This document shows, piece after piece, positions 42,167-49,698 of a DNA stretch of 64,000 bases. Position 1 is the stretch's first letter, and each line of letters starts with the position of its first letter. Position numbers and translations under genes: made by a program. The notes below the pieces were generated by a model that was given only the letters and a program-made list of their open reading frames with translations, was not told the origin of the DNA and searched no databases. This DNA comes from Halosolutus halophilus (lineage in GTDB: Archaea; Halobacteriota; Halobacteria; Halobacteriales; Natrialbaceae): positions 2,604,001 to 2,668,000 of the forward strand of contig NZ_CP094974.1 of assembly GCF_022869805.1 (NCBI RefSeq), read 5' to 3'.

Positions 42167-43354
42167 TCAGGCCGCTTCGAACAGCGCCATGATCGCCCCG
42201 CCACCGCCGACGCTCATGCCGACCAGTCCGCGGTCCACGTCTTCGTCGTCACGGAACTGGTACGCGAGGCTGGCCGCGAGCATCCCTCCCGAAGCCCCGA
42301 TCGGATGGCCGAACGCGACCGCGCCGCCGCAGGGATTCATCGCTTCGCGGGGAATACCGAGTCGGTCCATGACGTACACCGACTGGGCGGCGAAGGCCTC
42401 GTTGATCCAGTAGGCGTCGATATCCCCGGCTTCCAGCCCGTTCCGATCGAGCAGTCGCTCGACGACGTCGCCGACGGCCTCGTTGAACTCGTCGGGGTCG
42501 CGGTAGACGAGATCGTAGTCGACGAGTCGCGCCATCGGTTCGAGGTCCCGATCGGCCGCCGTCTCGGCGTCGGCCAGCAGTACCGTGCCCGCGCCGTCGC
42601 TGAGTTTCGAGGCGTTGCCGGGCGTGATGGTGCCGTCCTCGCGGAACGCCGCCGGTAGATCTGACAGGTCCGACAGCGTCGAATCGGGTCGTGGCCCCTC
42701 GTCCGTCGTGACCGTCCCACCGTTCGTCTCCACCGGGACGATCTCGTCGTCGAACTCGCCCGCGTCGATCGCCGCGGCCGCCCGCCGGTGGCTCTCGAGC
42801 GCGTACTCGTCCTGGGCTCGGCGGGAGATCCCCTCCCGATCGACCAGTCGCTCGGTAATCTCGCCCATGTGGACGTCGAGATTGACGTCCCACAGCGAGT
42901 CGAGAATCATCGAGTCCTTGACCTCGATATCGCCGTGGCGGCGACCCTTGCGGTAGTCGGGCAGGATCCACGGCGCGTTCGTCATCGACTCGAATCCGCC
43001 CGCGATCGCGAGGTCGGCCCGGTCGGCCGCGATTCGATCGGCGGCGAGCGTGATGGCGCGCAACCCCGATCCCGAGGCCTCGTTGACCGTCGTAACTTGC
43101 GTCTCGTTCGGGAGGGACGACTCGACGACGGCCTGCCGGGCCGGGACCTGGCCGATCCCGGCCTGGATGGCGTTCCCGAGGCCCACCCAGTCGACGGCCT
43201 CGCCCGCGACGGGAACGCGATCGAGCAACCCGTCGAGGGCGATCCGCCCCAGTTCGACGGCCTCGACGTCGGCGAGCGAGCCGAGCAGCGTTCCGTGTGG
43301 CGTTCGTGCTCCGTCGACGAGTACGACGTCGGTCTCGGAATCGTGGTCTGGCAT
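42167..43354 (-). CDS. Thiolase family protein with Ser at the nucleophile position
   Basis: A 395-residue thiolase-fold acyltransferase contains TVNEASGSGLRAITLAA where standard thiolases have a Cys (NxxCxSG); here it is Ser. The N-terminal-domain GGFESMTNAPW, WINEAFAAQ and AFGHPIGASGG (catalytic His) are present, but the second Cys (CxGGGxG) is also replaced (MSVGGGGAI). Haloarchaeal beta-ketothiolase alpha subunits (BktB type) are known to use Ser instead of Cys and to pair with a small OB-fold subunit; no such partner gene lies next to it here. The reaction is thus probable C-C condensation or cleavage of acyl-CoA. Confidence 0.8.
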   Translation of the reverse strand: MPDHDSETDVVLVDGARTPHGTLLGSLADVEAVELGRIALDGLLDRVPVAGEAVDWVGLGNAIQAGIGQVPARQAVVESSLPNETQVTTVNEASGSGLRAITLAADRIAADRADLAIAGGFESMTNAPWILPDYRKGRRHGDIEVKDSMILDSLWDVNLDVHMGEITERLVDREGISRRAQDEYALESHRRAAAAIDAGEFDDEIVPVETNGGTVTTDEGPRPDSTLSDLSDLPAAFREDGTITPGNASKLSDGAGTVLLADAETAADRDLEPMARLVDYDLVYRDPDEFNEAVGDVVERLLDRNGLEAGDIDAYWINEAFAAQSVYVMDRLGIPREAMNPCGGAVAFGHPIGASGGMLAASLAYQFRDDEDVDRGLVGMSVGGGGAIMALFEAA

Positions 43355-43480
43355 ACCGATAGCTGACGTAACAGGTACGAAAGAAAGTTGCCGTCCCGGG
43401 ACGACCGGTCGGGTCGATCGTCCGTCGCCGACGGGTTACGTACGCGTTCCAACGGGAACTCACGCGTTCCGACTGGCCGC

Positions 43481-43822
43481 TCACGCGTCCGCGGCCCGCC
43501 GATGGATCGACTCGGCGTCGGGACCGAACTCCCGTTCGAGCAGATCGGGGACGTCGGCGGGCGTGACGTCGCTGTACCACTCGTCGCGCGGCTGAATCGC
43601 GATCGCCGTCCCGTCCTCGCTACAGAGGCCGAGACACGCGGTCGTCGTCACGGCGATCGGCGACCAGAACGCGTTCCGATCGCGGAGCCACGATTCGACG
43701 GCGGCCACGACGTCGTCCGCGCCGGCGTCCGCACAGCAGGCGTACGCCGAGTCGCGATCGGTCGTGCAGACGAGGACCTGCGCGCCGATCCGATCGCGTT
43801 GCTGGTCAGTGCGGCGGTTCAT
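43481..43822 (-). CDS. Thioredoxin-like [2Fe-2S] ferredoxin
   Basis: A 113-residue protein has VLVCTTDRDSAYACC near residues 17-30 and TTACLGLCSEDG near 60-71, a thioredoxin-like [2Fe-2S] pattern (C-x9-C ... C-x3-C). It overlaps CbtA by 4 bases and is the third gene of the CbtB-CbtA operon. Such ferredoxins are often found with cobalamin genes in haloarchaea. Longer open frames upstream are ignored because the ATG at 43822 fits the overlap. Confidence 0.7.
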   Translation of the reverse strand: MNRRTDQQRDRIGAQVLVCTTDRDSAYACCADAGADDVVAAVESWLRDRNAFWSPIAVTTTACLGLCSEDGTAIAIQPRDEWYSDVTPADVPDLLEREFGPDAESIHRRAADA

Positions 43823-44568
43823 GGTGTCGTCGGGTTGCCGTCGAACGCCGCCGCGTCGTCGGTCGTCGCCACGCCATCGTGGAGCCACGCGAAACTGCTC
43901 GCCACGAGTACCCAGAGAGCGGCCTGACTCAGGACCGTCAAGCCCTGGAACGCCGTCACCAGGTCGGCCGGTAGCGCGGTCGTCGTGATCGTCGGCGTCA
44001 CGAGCGGAACGACGGCGACCGTCACGACGACGGGAAGTATCGCGACGACGGTTCCGAAGCGCCAGTCGCCCGTTCGCGCCGTCGCGCGCTCGTACCCGAG
44101 GATCGACGCCGTCGCCACGATCGCACCGAGAGCCATCAGCCCGGCGTAGATCGCGATGCGTGCGTCCGTCCCGAGTGACTGCTCCGCGCCCGGCGTCGCC
44201 GGCGGGAGCACCAGCCACGGGGTAACCGAAACGGTCAGGAACCCGGCTCCTGCGAGGACGAACGCCTTGACGGCTGTGCCGCCGGGCAGCGCCGGCTCGA
44301 GGACGTAAAACGCGAGCGCGAACAGCCCGCCGAGGAGGATCCCCCAGAGGACGCCGCTTCCGACGCTCACGATGGCCGCGGTCGTCTCGCTGATGGCGTG
44401 TGCCGCCTCCCTGGCACCGTGTGCGTGTTCGTGACCGTGCCCGGCCCCGTGGTCCAGCCCCTCCATGTACTCGACGAGTGGATTGGCCACCGCGGCGAGG
44501 TAGCCGCCGTAGCACGCGCCGGCGATCGTTCCCGCGAGGACGCCCCGCTGGAGGTAGTCGACGAGCAT
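43819..44568 (-). CDS. cbtA: CbtA cobalt transporter subunit
   Basis: A 249-residue membrane protein has about six hydrophobic segments. It starts LVDYLQRGVLAGTIAGACYGGYLAAVANPLVEYMEG and has a His-rich loop GAGHGHEHAHGAREAAH (residues 40-56), both typical of CbtA. With CbtB it is predicted to import cobalt for cobalamin synthesis. It shares one base with the CbtB stop and 4 bases with the ferredoxin gene. Confidence 0.85.
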   Translation of the reverse strand: MLVDYLQRGVLAGTIAGACYGGYLAAVANPLVEYMEGLDHGAGHGHEHAHGAREAAHAISETTAAIVSVGSGVLWGILLGGLFALAFYVLEPALPGGTAVKAFVLAGAGFLTVSVTPWLVLPPATPGAEQSLGTDARIAIYAGLMALGAIVATASILGYERATARTGDWRFGTVVAILPVVVTVAVVPLVTPTITTTALPADLVTAFQGLTVLSQAALWVLVASSFAWLHDGVATTDDAAAFDGNPTTP

Positions 44569-44756
44569 CAGTGACAGGTGATCCCGGCCCCGTGCCGGAA
44601 GTTGTGCATCGCGTCGTGGGCGATCGCTTCCTGAAGGAACAGCAGCGTGAACCCGATCGCAGCCGCGAAGAGGAGGATCGTCGCCAGCTGAATCGGCGTG
44701 AGATCGCCACGAGCGGTGTCGATTCGGTCGCGAACGGGTTCCGTGGTTGCCGTCAT
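44568..44756 (-). CDS. cbtB: CbtB cobalt transporter subunit
   Basis: A 62-residue protein has one TM segment (LATILLFAAAIGFTLLFLQEAI) and a His-rich C-terminus (HDAMHNFRHGAGITCH) that is the CbtB metal-binding signature. It is the first gene of a three-gene operon with CbtA and a ferredoxin. Function in cobalt uptake is inferred from the family. Confidence 0.85.
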   Translation of the reverse strand: MTATTEPVRDRIDTARGDLTPIQLATILLFAAAIGFTLLFLQEAIAHDAMHNFRHGAGITCH

Positions 44757-45007
44757 AAACTCAGTTTTCAGTACTGAAACTCAGATTGTAAAACTTACGA
44801 TCCCGAGATCGAGGTATCGCCACTCGCCGCCCTTTCGTCGGCTGATGCGGGTGAACGGACCCGCACCGTCGGTACCGATCTGAAAAACTCCGCCGGAATC
44901 ACGGGATGACTGGCGAATAACGAAATCGTTTTCCTACGGCTACCGCTTGGTCCGACTAACGACTGGAGTCATGAGTACCCAACGACGGTCACCACGAGGG
45001 GACCTCC

Positions 45008-46042
45008 ATGGCGGCTGAACGCGTGCTCGTCCCGCTGTCGGACACGGTGACCGTCCGGCAAACGATCGGCTACGCCGTCCGGGACGCCCTCGAGTCGGCC
45101 GACTCGCTCGAGTGTCACCTCGTCGTCGCGCTGCCCTACGACGCCGACGTGCCCGAGAGCGACAAGCAACGCGAGGGCGCCGAGCAGTTGCTCTCGCGGG
45201 CGCGAAACTGGGTCGAAGAGGACGCCGGCGACACCGACGTGACGATCGAGACTGCGGCGATCGGTGCCGACGAGTACCTCTTTGGACCCCGTGATTACGC
45301 CGAGATATTCGACGCCTACGTCGACGATCACGGCATCGACCGAATCGTCCTCGATCCGGAGTACCAGCCCGGCGTCACCGCACAGATGCTCCAGCCGCTC
45401 GAGCGCGAACTGGAGCGTCTCGGGTTGGCATACGACGAGGCACCGGTCGAGCGGCCGGCCCGTCACGGGCGCCTCGTCGGGGCCGGTGAGGGCTTCGACC
45501 GACTGTTCGCCATGTTCTGGATCTCCTACGGATTCTACCTCATCCTCGGGGATCCGACCTACTGGTTCGATCTCGTCACCGGCGTGGCGGTCGCCGGAAT
45601 CGTCGCCCTCTCGCTCGCGCGGGTGACGTTTTCGGTGCCGCTCGATCGCGTCCGGTCCCCGCTCCGGACCCTCCGGTTCGTCGTCTACATCCCGTATCTG
45701 CTCTGGGAGATCGTCAAGGCCAATATCGCGGTCTCGATCGTGATCCTCCGACCGTCGATGCCGATCGAGCCGACGCTGACGCGGGTCAACGCTCGCGTCA
45801 GGAGCGGCCTGCCGCTGCTCGCACTCGCGAACAGCATCACGCTCACGCCGGGGACGCTGACGGTCCGGGCCAACGACCAGCAACTGCTCGTCCACACGCT
45901 GATTCCGTCGGCCCGCGAAGACCTCTTCGACGGCGGACTGGAGCGTGCGATTCGGTTCGTCTTCTACGGCCGAGAGTCGGCCAGGATCCCCTCCCCGCGC
46001 GAACGCGACGACGCGGAGATCGTCGGAGGTGACGAACTGTGA
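45008..46042 (+). CDS. mrpE: Mrp antiporter subunit E with N-terminal UspA-like domain
   Basis: A 344-residue fusion: residues 1-150 look like a UspA alpha/beta domain (MAAERVLVPLSDTVTVRQTIGYAV, LVVALPYDADVP). Residues 165-330 are the MrpE membrane protein (YIPYLLWEIVKANIAVSIVILRP, ALANSITLTPGTLTV). MrpE belongs to the multi-subunit Na+/H+ antiporter and supports assembly. The added domain may sense nucleotide or stress; fusion to MrpE is a haloarchaeal trait. It is the first gene of an eight-gene operon to 53455, overlapping subunit F by 4 bases. Confidence 0.85.
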   Translation: MAAERVLVPLSDTVTVRQTIGYAVRDALESADSLECHLVVALPYDADVPESDKQREGAEQLLSRARNWVEEDAGDTDVTIETAAIGADEYLFGPRDYAEIFDAYVDDHGIDRIVLDPEYQPGVTAQMLQPLERELERLGLAYDEAPVERPARHGRLVGAGEGFDRLFAMFWISYGFYLILGDPTYWFDLVTGVAVAGIVALSLARVTFSVPLDRVRSPLRTLRFVVYIPYLLWEIVKANIAVSIVILRPSMPIEPTLTRVNARVRSGLPLLALANSITLTPGTLTVRANDQQLLVHTLIPSAREDLFDGGLERAIRFVFYGRESARIPSPRERDDAEIVGGDEL

Positions 46043-46320
46043 CGCCGGTTCCGCTCTCCGACGTCTTTCTCGCAGCCGCGACGCTGTTCGTCGTCCTCGC
46101 GATCGCGATGTTCTATCGCGCCGTCGCGGGACCGACGACGCAGGATCGGCTGCTGGCAGTGAACGTTCTGGGAACGAATACGGTCGTGATCCTCGCCCTG
46201 CTGGCGGCGGCACTCGACCAGGCGTGGTTCCTCGACGTGGCGCTGATCTACGCCCTGCTGAACTTCCTGATGTCGATCGCTATCTCGAAGTTCACCGTCG
46301 AGCGGGGTGGTGTGCTGTGA
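46039..46320 (+). CDS. mrpF: Mrp antiporter subunit F
   Basis: A 93-residue membrane protein has three hydrophobic segments and the MrpF pattern FYRAVAGPTTQDRLLAVNVLGTNTVVILALLA. It is a small accessory subunit of the Mrp cation/proton antiporter. It overlaps E by 4 bases and G by 4 bases (GTGA). Confidence 0.85.
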   Translation: MTPVPLSDVFLAAATLFVVLAIAMFYRAVAGPTTQDRLLAVNVLGTNTVVILALLAAALDQAWFLDVALIYALLNFLMSIAISKFTVERGGVL

Positions 46321-46676
46321 TCGAGACGATCCGGTTCTGGGCCGTCGTCGGCCTCCTCGGACTCGGCGTGCTCTTCACGCTCGTCTCGACGGTGGGCGTT
46401 ATCCGCCTCCCGGACATCTACGCGCGGGCCCACACCGCGTCCCAGACGGACACGCTCGGGGCGGGCTTCGCGCTCGCAGGCGTCGCGGTAGCGTTCGGCT
46501 GGCAGCAAGCGACGGTATACACCGTCCTCTTGCTGTTCTTCGTGTTCATCACGAACCCCACAGCGGCACACGCGATCGCCAGATCCGCGGCGGAAACGGG
46601 CGTGGAACCCCTGCTCGCCGACGAGACAGACGACGAGGCCGACGTGACGATCGACTCCGGAGGTGAGTCGCGATGA
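46317..46676 (+). CDS. mrpG: Mrp antiporter subunit G
   Basis: A 119-residue membrane protein has three hydrophobic segments and the MrpG hallmark GVIRLPDIYARAHTASQTDTLG. The GTG start at 46317 overlaps the subunit F stop (GTGA). Earlier in-frame ATG codons lie inside subunits E and F and are not credible starts. Confidence 0.85.
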   Translation: MIETIRFWAVVGLLGLGVLFTLVSTVGVIRLPDIYARAHTASQTDTLGAGFALAGVAVAFGWQQATVYTVLLLFFVFITNPTAAHAIARSAAETGVEPLLADETDDEADVTIDSGGESR

Positions 46677-47212
46677 GCGCGCTCGCGTACACGCTCGTCG
46701 TCTTTATCCTCGCGACCGCGGTCGCCACGGCGCTGTTCCGGGACGTGCTGTCGGCGATCATCGTCTTCGGTGCGTACAGCCTCGGGATGGCGATCCTCTA
46801 TACGTTCCTGCTCGCTCCCGACGTAGCGATGACCGAGGCCGCGATCGGTGCCGGCGTCACCACGCTCCTGCTGTTGCTGACGATCGCTCGGACGGCGCGA
46901 CCCTCGACCGATCAACTCAGAGAGCGGATTCACGTCCCGGCAGTCGTCGCCGTCGGCGCGTTCGTGGTTCTCCTGTCTACCGCGGTCCTGCCCGAGATGT
47001 ACGCGGTCGGACTCACGGAGACGCCCGTCTGGTCGAACCCCGACGTGACACAACACTACATTCAGGAGACGTACCACGAGACGGGCGTTCAGAACGCAGT
47101 CACGTCCGTGCTTGCTGCCTACCGTGGGTTCGACACGTTCGGCGAGGCGGTCGTCGTCTTCGCCGCCGGCATCTCGACGCTGCTCGTGTTGAACCGCGAG
47201 GTGTTCGCCTAA
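46673..47212 (+). CDS. Mrp antiporter subunit with DUF4040/MbhD-like domain
   Basis: A 179-residue membrane protein corresponds to the C-terminal part of large MrpA subunits (DUF4040): AYSLGMAILYTFLLAPDVAMTEAAIGAGVTTLLLLL, then a second part with ILYTF/VTSVLAAYRGFDTFGEAVVVFAAG. In this operon it is a separate gene, overlapping G by 4 bases. It forms part of the membrane core of the antiporter. Confidence 0.8.
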   Translation: MSALAYTLVVFILATAVATALFRDVLSAIIVFGAYSLGMAILYTFLLAPDVAMTEAAIGAGVTTLLLLLTIARTARPSTDQLRERIHVPAVVAVGAFVVLLSTAVLPEMYAVGLTETPVWSNPDVTQHYIQETYHETGVQNAVTSVLAAYRGFDTFGEAVVVFAAGISTLLVLNREVFA

Positions 47213-47740
47213 ATGCCCGAATCGTTCGACGATACCTACACCGAGAGTCAGGTGATCATGACCGCCGTGAAGATCATCGCACCGTTTACGCTCACCTACG
47301 GGTTGTTCATGACCTTCCACGGGGGCGACGCCCCCGGTGGCGGGTTCCAGGGTGGCACCATCGTCGGCGTCACGGTCCTCATGCTCGCTTTCGCCTTCGG
47401 GATCGAACCGACCCGACAGTGGCTTCGGAATTCGTTCCTCGTCGGACTCGTCACCGGCGGCGTCGTCGTCTTCGGCGCGATCGGCCTCGCGATGATCGCC
47501 TTCGGCGGGAACTTTCTCGAGTTCTATCAGCTCAAGGAGGTTTTCCAGATCAAACCGAAGTGGGGACTCGAGGCCGTCGAGATCGGCGGCATCTCGCTGA
47601 TCGTCTCGGGGGTCATCATCACCCTCTTTTTCGCGATGGCAGCAGGGTTTACGCCCGAACGCCGAGGCGGGACCGGCGGAACCAGCGGCGCAGGCGAGGA
47701 CCGGAGACCTGTGGACACGGAGGTGAGCGACGATGATTGA
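47213..47740 (+). CDS. mrpB: Mrp antiporter subunit B
   Basis: A 175-residue membrane protein has about four hydrophobic segments and the MrpB motif FHGGDAPGGGFQGGTIVG. It begins directly after the preceding stop (TAAATG) and overlaps subunit C by 8 bases. The last 30 residues are a hydrophilic Gly/Arg/Asp tail. Confidence 0.9.
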   Translation: MPESFDDTYTESQVIMTAVKIIAPFTLTYGLFMTFHGGDAPGGGFQGGTIVGVTVLMLAFAFGIEPTRQWLRNSFLVGLVTGGVVVFGAIGLAMIAFGGNFLEFYQLKEVFQIKPKWGLEAVEIGGISLIVSGVIITLFFAMAAGFTPERRGGTGGTSGAGEDRRPVDTEVSDDD

Positions 47741-48104
47741 GTTGCTCGCAAGCCGCTACACCTACGCCCTGCTGTTCGTCCTGCTGGGTGTCGGACTCTA
47801 CATGATGATCGCCAACGAGAACCTCGTGAAGAAGCTGATCGGCGTGAACCTCTTCCAGACGGCGATCTTCCTGTTTTTCATCTCGATGGCCTACGTCGAG
47901 GGCGGCGCGGCACCGATCGTCCCTCACGAAGAGAACCCCGGAGAGGTCCTGGTCGCGAGCCCGCTGCCCCAGGTCATCGTGCTGACCGCTATCGTCGTCG
48001 GGATCGCGCTGACGGCGGTCGGACTGGCGCTGATCATCCGCATCTACTCGGAGTACGGAACGCTCCGCGAGGATACCCTCAGGGAGGTGCGTTCCGATGA
48101 GTAA
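47733..48104 (+). CDS. mrpC: Mrp antiporter subunit C
   Basis: A 123-residue NuoK-like subunit has three hydrophobic segments: YALLFVLLGVGLYMMIANENLVKKLIGVNLFQTAIFLFF and VLTAIVVGIALTAVGLALIIRI. It overlaps both neighbours by 8 bases. Confidence 0.9.
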   Translation: MIELLASRYTYALLFVLLGVGLYMMIANENLVKKLIGVNLFQTAIFLFFISMAYVEGGAAPIVPHEENPGEVLVASPLPQVIVLTAIVVGIALTAVGLALIIRIYSEYGTLREDTLREVRSDE

Positions 48105-49698
48105 CGTCGACCTGCTCCTCCCGCTGTTGATCGTCGTGCCGATCCTCGCGGCGACGCTCCCGATCGCGCTCGGCCTGCGGTACGACTGGACCGGGTGGCC
48201 CGTCGCCGCGATCACGACGACCGGGCTGTTCGCCGCTGCCGTCGCCCTCGCGAGCGTCGTCTACACCGACGGGCAGGTGATTCACACGCTCGGCGGCTAT
48301 CCCCGGGCGTACGGGATCGAACTCGTCGCGGACGAGTTCTCGACGCCGATCGCCCTGCTCGTGACGGGCGTCGCCGCCGGCGTCCTCGCGTACACGCGTC
48401 GCGGCGGCCCGCGCGGGAACACCTTCTACACCGCCTACCTGCTGCTCACCGGCGGGTTGCTCGGCATCTCGCTGACCGGCGACGTGTTCAACCTCTTCGT
48501 CTTCCTCGAGATCACGAGTCTCGCGACCTACGCGCTGGTCGCCAGCGGCGACGGCCCCGAGTCGGCGGTCGCCGCCCTGAAGTACCTGATCCTGGGGACC
48601 GTCGCCGCGTCGATGTACCTGATCGGCGTCGCTTTCGTGTTCATGGCGACGGGGACGCTCAACATGGTCGAACTCGCGTCGGCGATTCCGGCGGCGGAAC
48701 GGCCCGTCCTGATCCGGGCCGGCTTCGCGTTCATCGTCGTCGGCTTCGCCGTCAAGGTCGCTCAGTGGCCGCTGCACACCTGGCAGCCCAGCGCCTACCA
48801 GCAGGCTCCCGACGGCGTGACGCCGCTGATCGCGGCGCTCGTCTCGACGGCCTCCGCGTACGCGTTCGGACGGCTGATCGTCACCGTCTTCGAAGTCGAG
48901 TACCTCGCCGCGATGCCGAACGCGGCTCCGATCGTCCTCACCGTCGGCTGCGTGAGCGTCCTCGCGGGCACGGCACTCGCCGTGATCCAGACCGAGGTCA
49001 AACGGATGCTCGCCTACTCGTCGGTCTCACAGTTCGGGCTGGTCATCGCCGCCTACGGAGTCGTCATCGCCGGCAACTCCGAAACGGCACTGATCGGAGC
49101 CGCGATCCACCTGGTCGGTCACGGACTGCTGAAAGCCGGGCTCTTTCTCGGGGCCGCGCTCGTCACGGCGAGCTACGGCGCTCGCACCGTCGACGAGTAC
49201 ACCGGACTCGCCAAGGAGCGACCGATCGCCGCCGGCGCGATGGCCGTCCTCCTGCTCTCGCTCGTCGGCGTCCCACCGGGCGTCGGCTTCGTCGGCAAGT
49301 GGTACATCGCCCTCGGTGCGGTCGAATCGCAGATCTGGCCGGTCGCCGCCGTGATCTTCCTCAGCACCATGCTCACCCTCGCCTACGCGGCCCGCCTGCT
49401 CGAGAAGATGTACTTCACGCCGCCTACCGCGGTCGAACGACCCCACGCGGCGGAGCCGGTGGCGACGGACGGCGGCGACGCCGGTACTGACGACTCCGAC
49501 ACCACCGACTCCGGGTTCGACGACGAGGGGCCCGCCGCCGCTGCCATCCGCGACGGCGGCAGAGCCACCCCCGACGCCGTTTCGGCCGGCATGATCGCGA
49601 TCGTCGTCGTCGCCGCGCTCGGTGCCGTCGCGCTCGGCTTCGCGGGCGGGACGTTCGCCGAGTTGCTCGAGCCGTTCCTCACCGAGGTGATCAACTGA
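48097..49698 (+). CDS. mrpD: Mrp antiporter subunit D
   Basis: A 533-residue NuoN/M-like subunit has about 14 TM segments. The proton-channel residues are in place: Glu in FVFLEITSLATYALVA (TM5), Lys in GFAVKVAQWPLHTWQPSAY (TM7) and a second Lys in TEVKRMLAYSSVSQFG. It ends with a hydrophilic linker and a final TM. It shares one base with the next gene. Confidence 0.9.
   Translation: MSNVDLLLPLLIVVPILAATLPIALGLRYDWTGWPVAAITTTGLFAAAVALASVVYTDGQVIHTLGGYPRAYGIELVADEFSTPIALLVTGVAAGVLAYTRRGGPRGNTFYTAYLLLTGGLLGISLTGDVFNLFVFLEITSLATYALVASGDGPESAVAALKYLILGTVAASMYLIGVAFVFMATGTLNMVELASAIPAAERPVLIRAGFAFIVVGFAVKVAQWPLHTWQPSAYQQAPDGVTPLIAALVSTASAYAFGRLIVTVFEVEYLAAMPNAAPIVLTVGCVSVLAGTALAVIQTEVKRMLAYSSVSQFGLVIAAYGVVIAGNSETALIGAAIHLVGHGLLKAGLFLGAALVTASYGARTVDEYTGLAKERPIAAGAMAVLLLSLVGVPPGVGFVGKWYIALGAVESQIWPVAAVIFLSTMLTLAYAARLLEKMYFTPPTAVERPHAAEPVATDGGDAGTDDSDTTDSGFDDEGPAAAAIRDGGRATPDAVSAGMIAIVVVAALGAVALGFAGGTFAELLEPFLTEVIN

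Noticed and set aside
43481-44710. A 409-codon minus-strand frame across CbtA and the ferredoxin.
   Set aside because: Only its last 113 codons are coding; the remainder is an out-of-frame shadow of CbtA.
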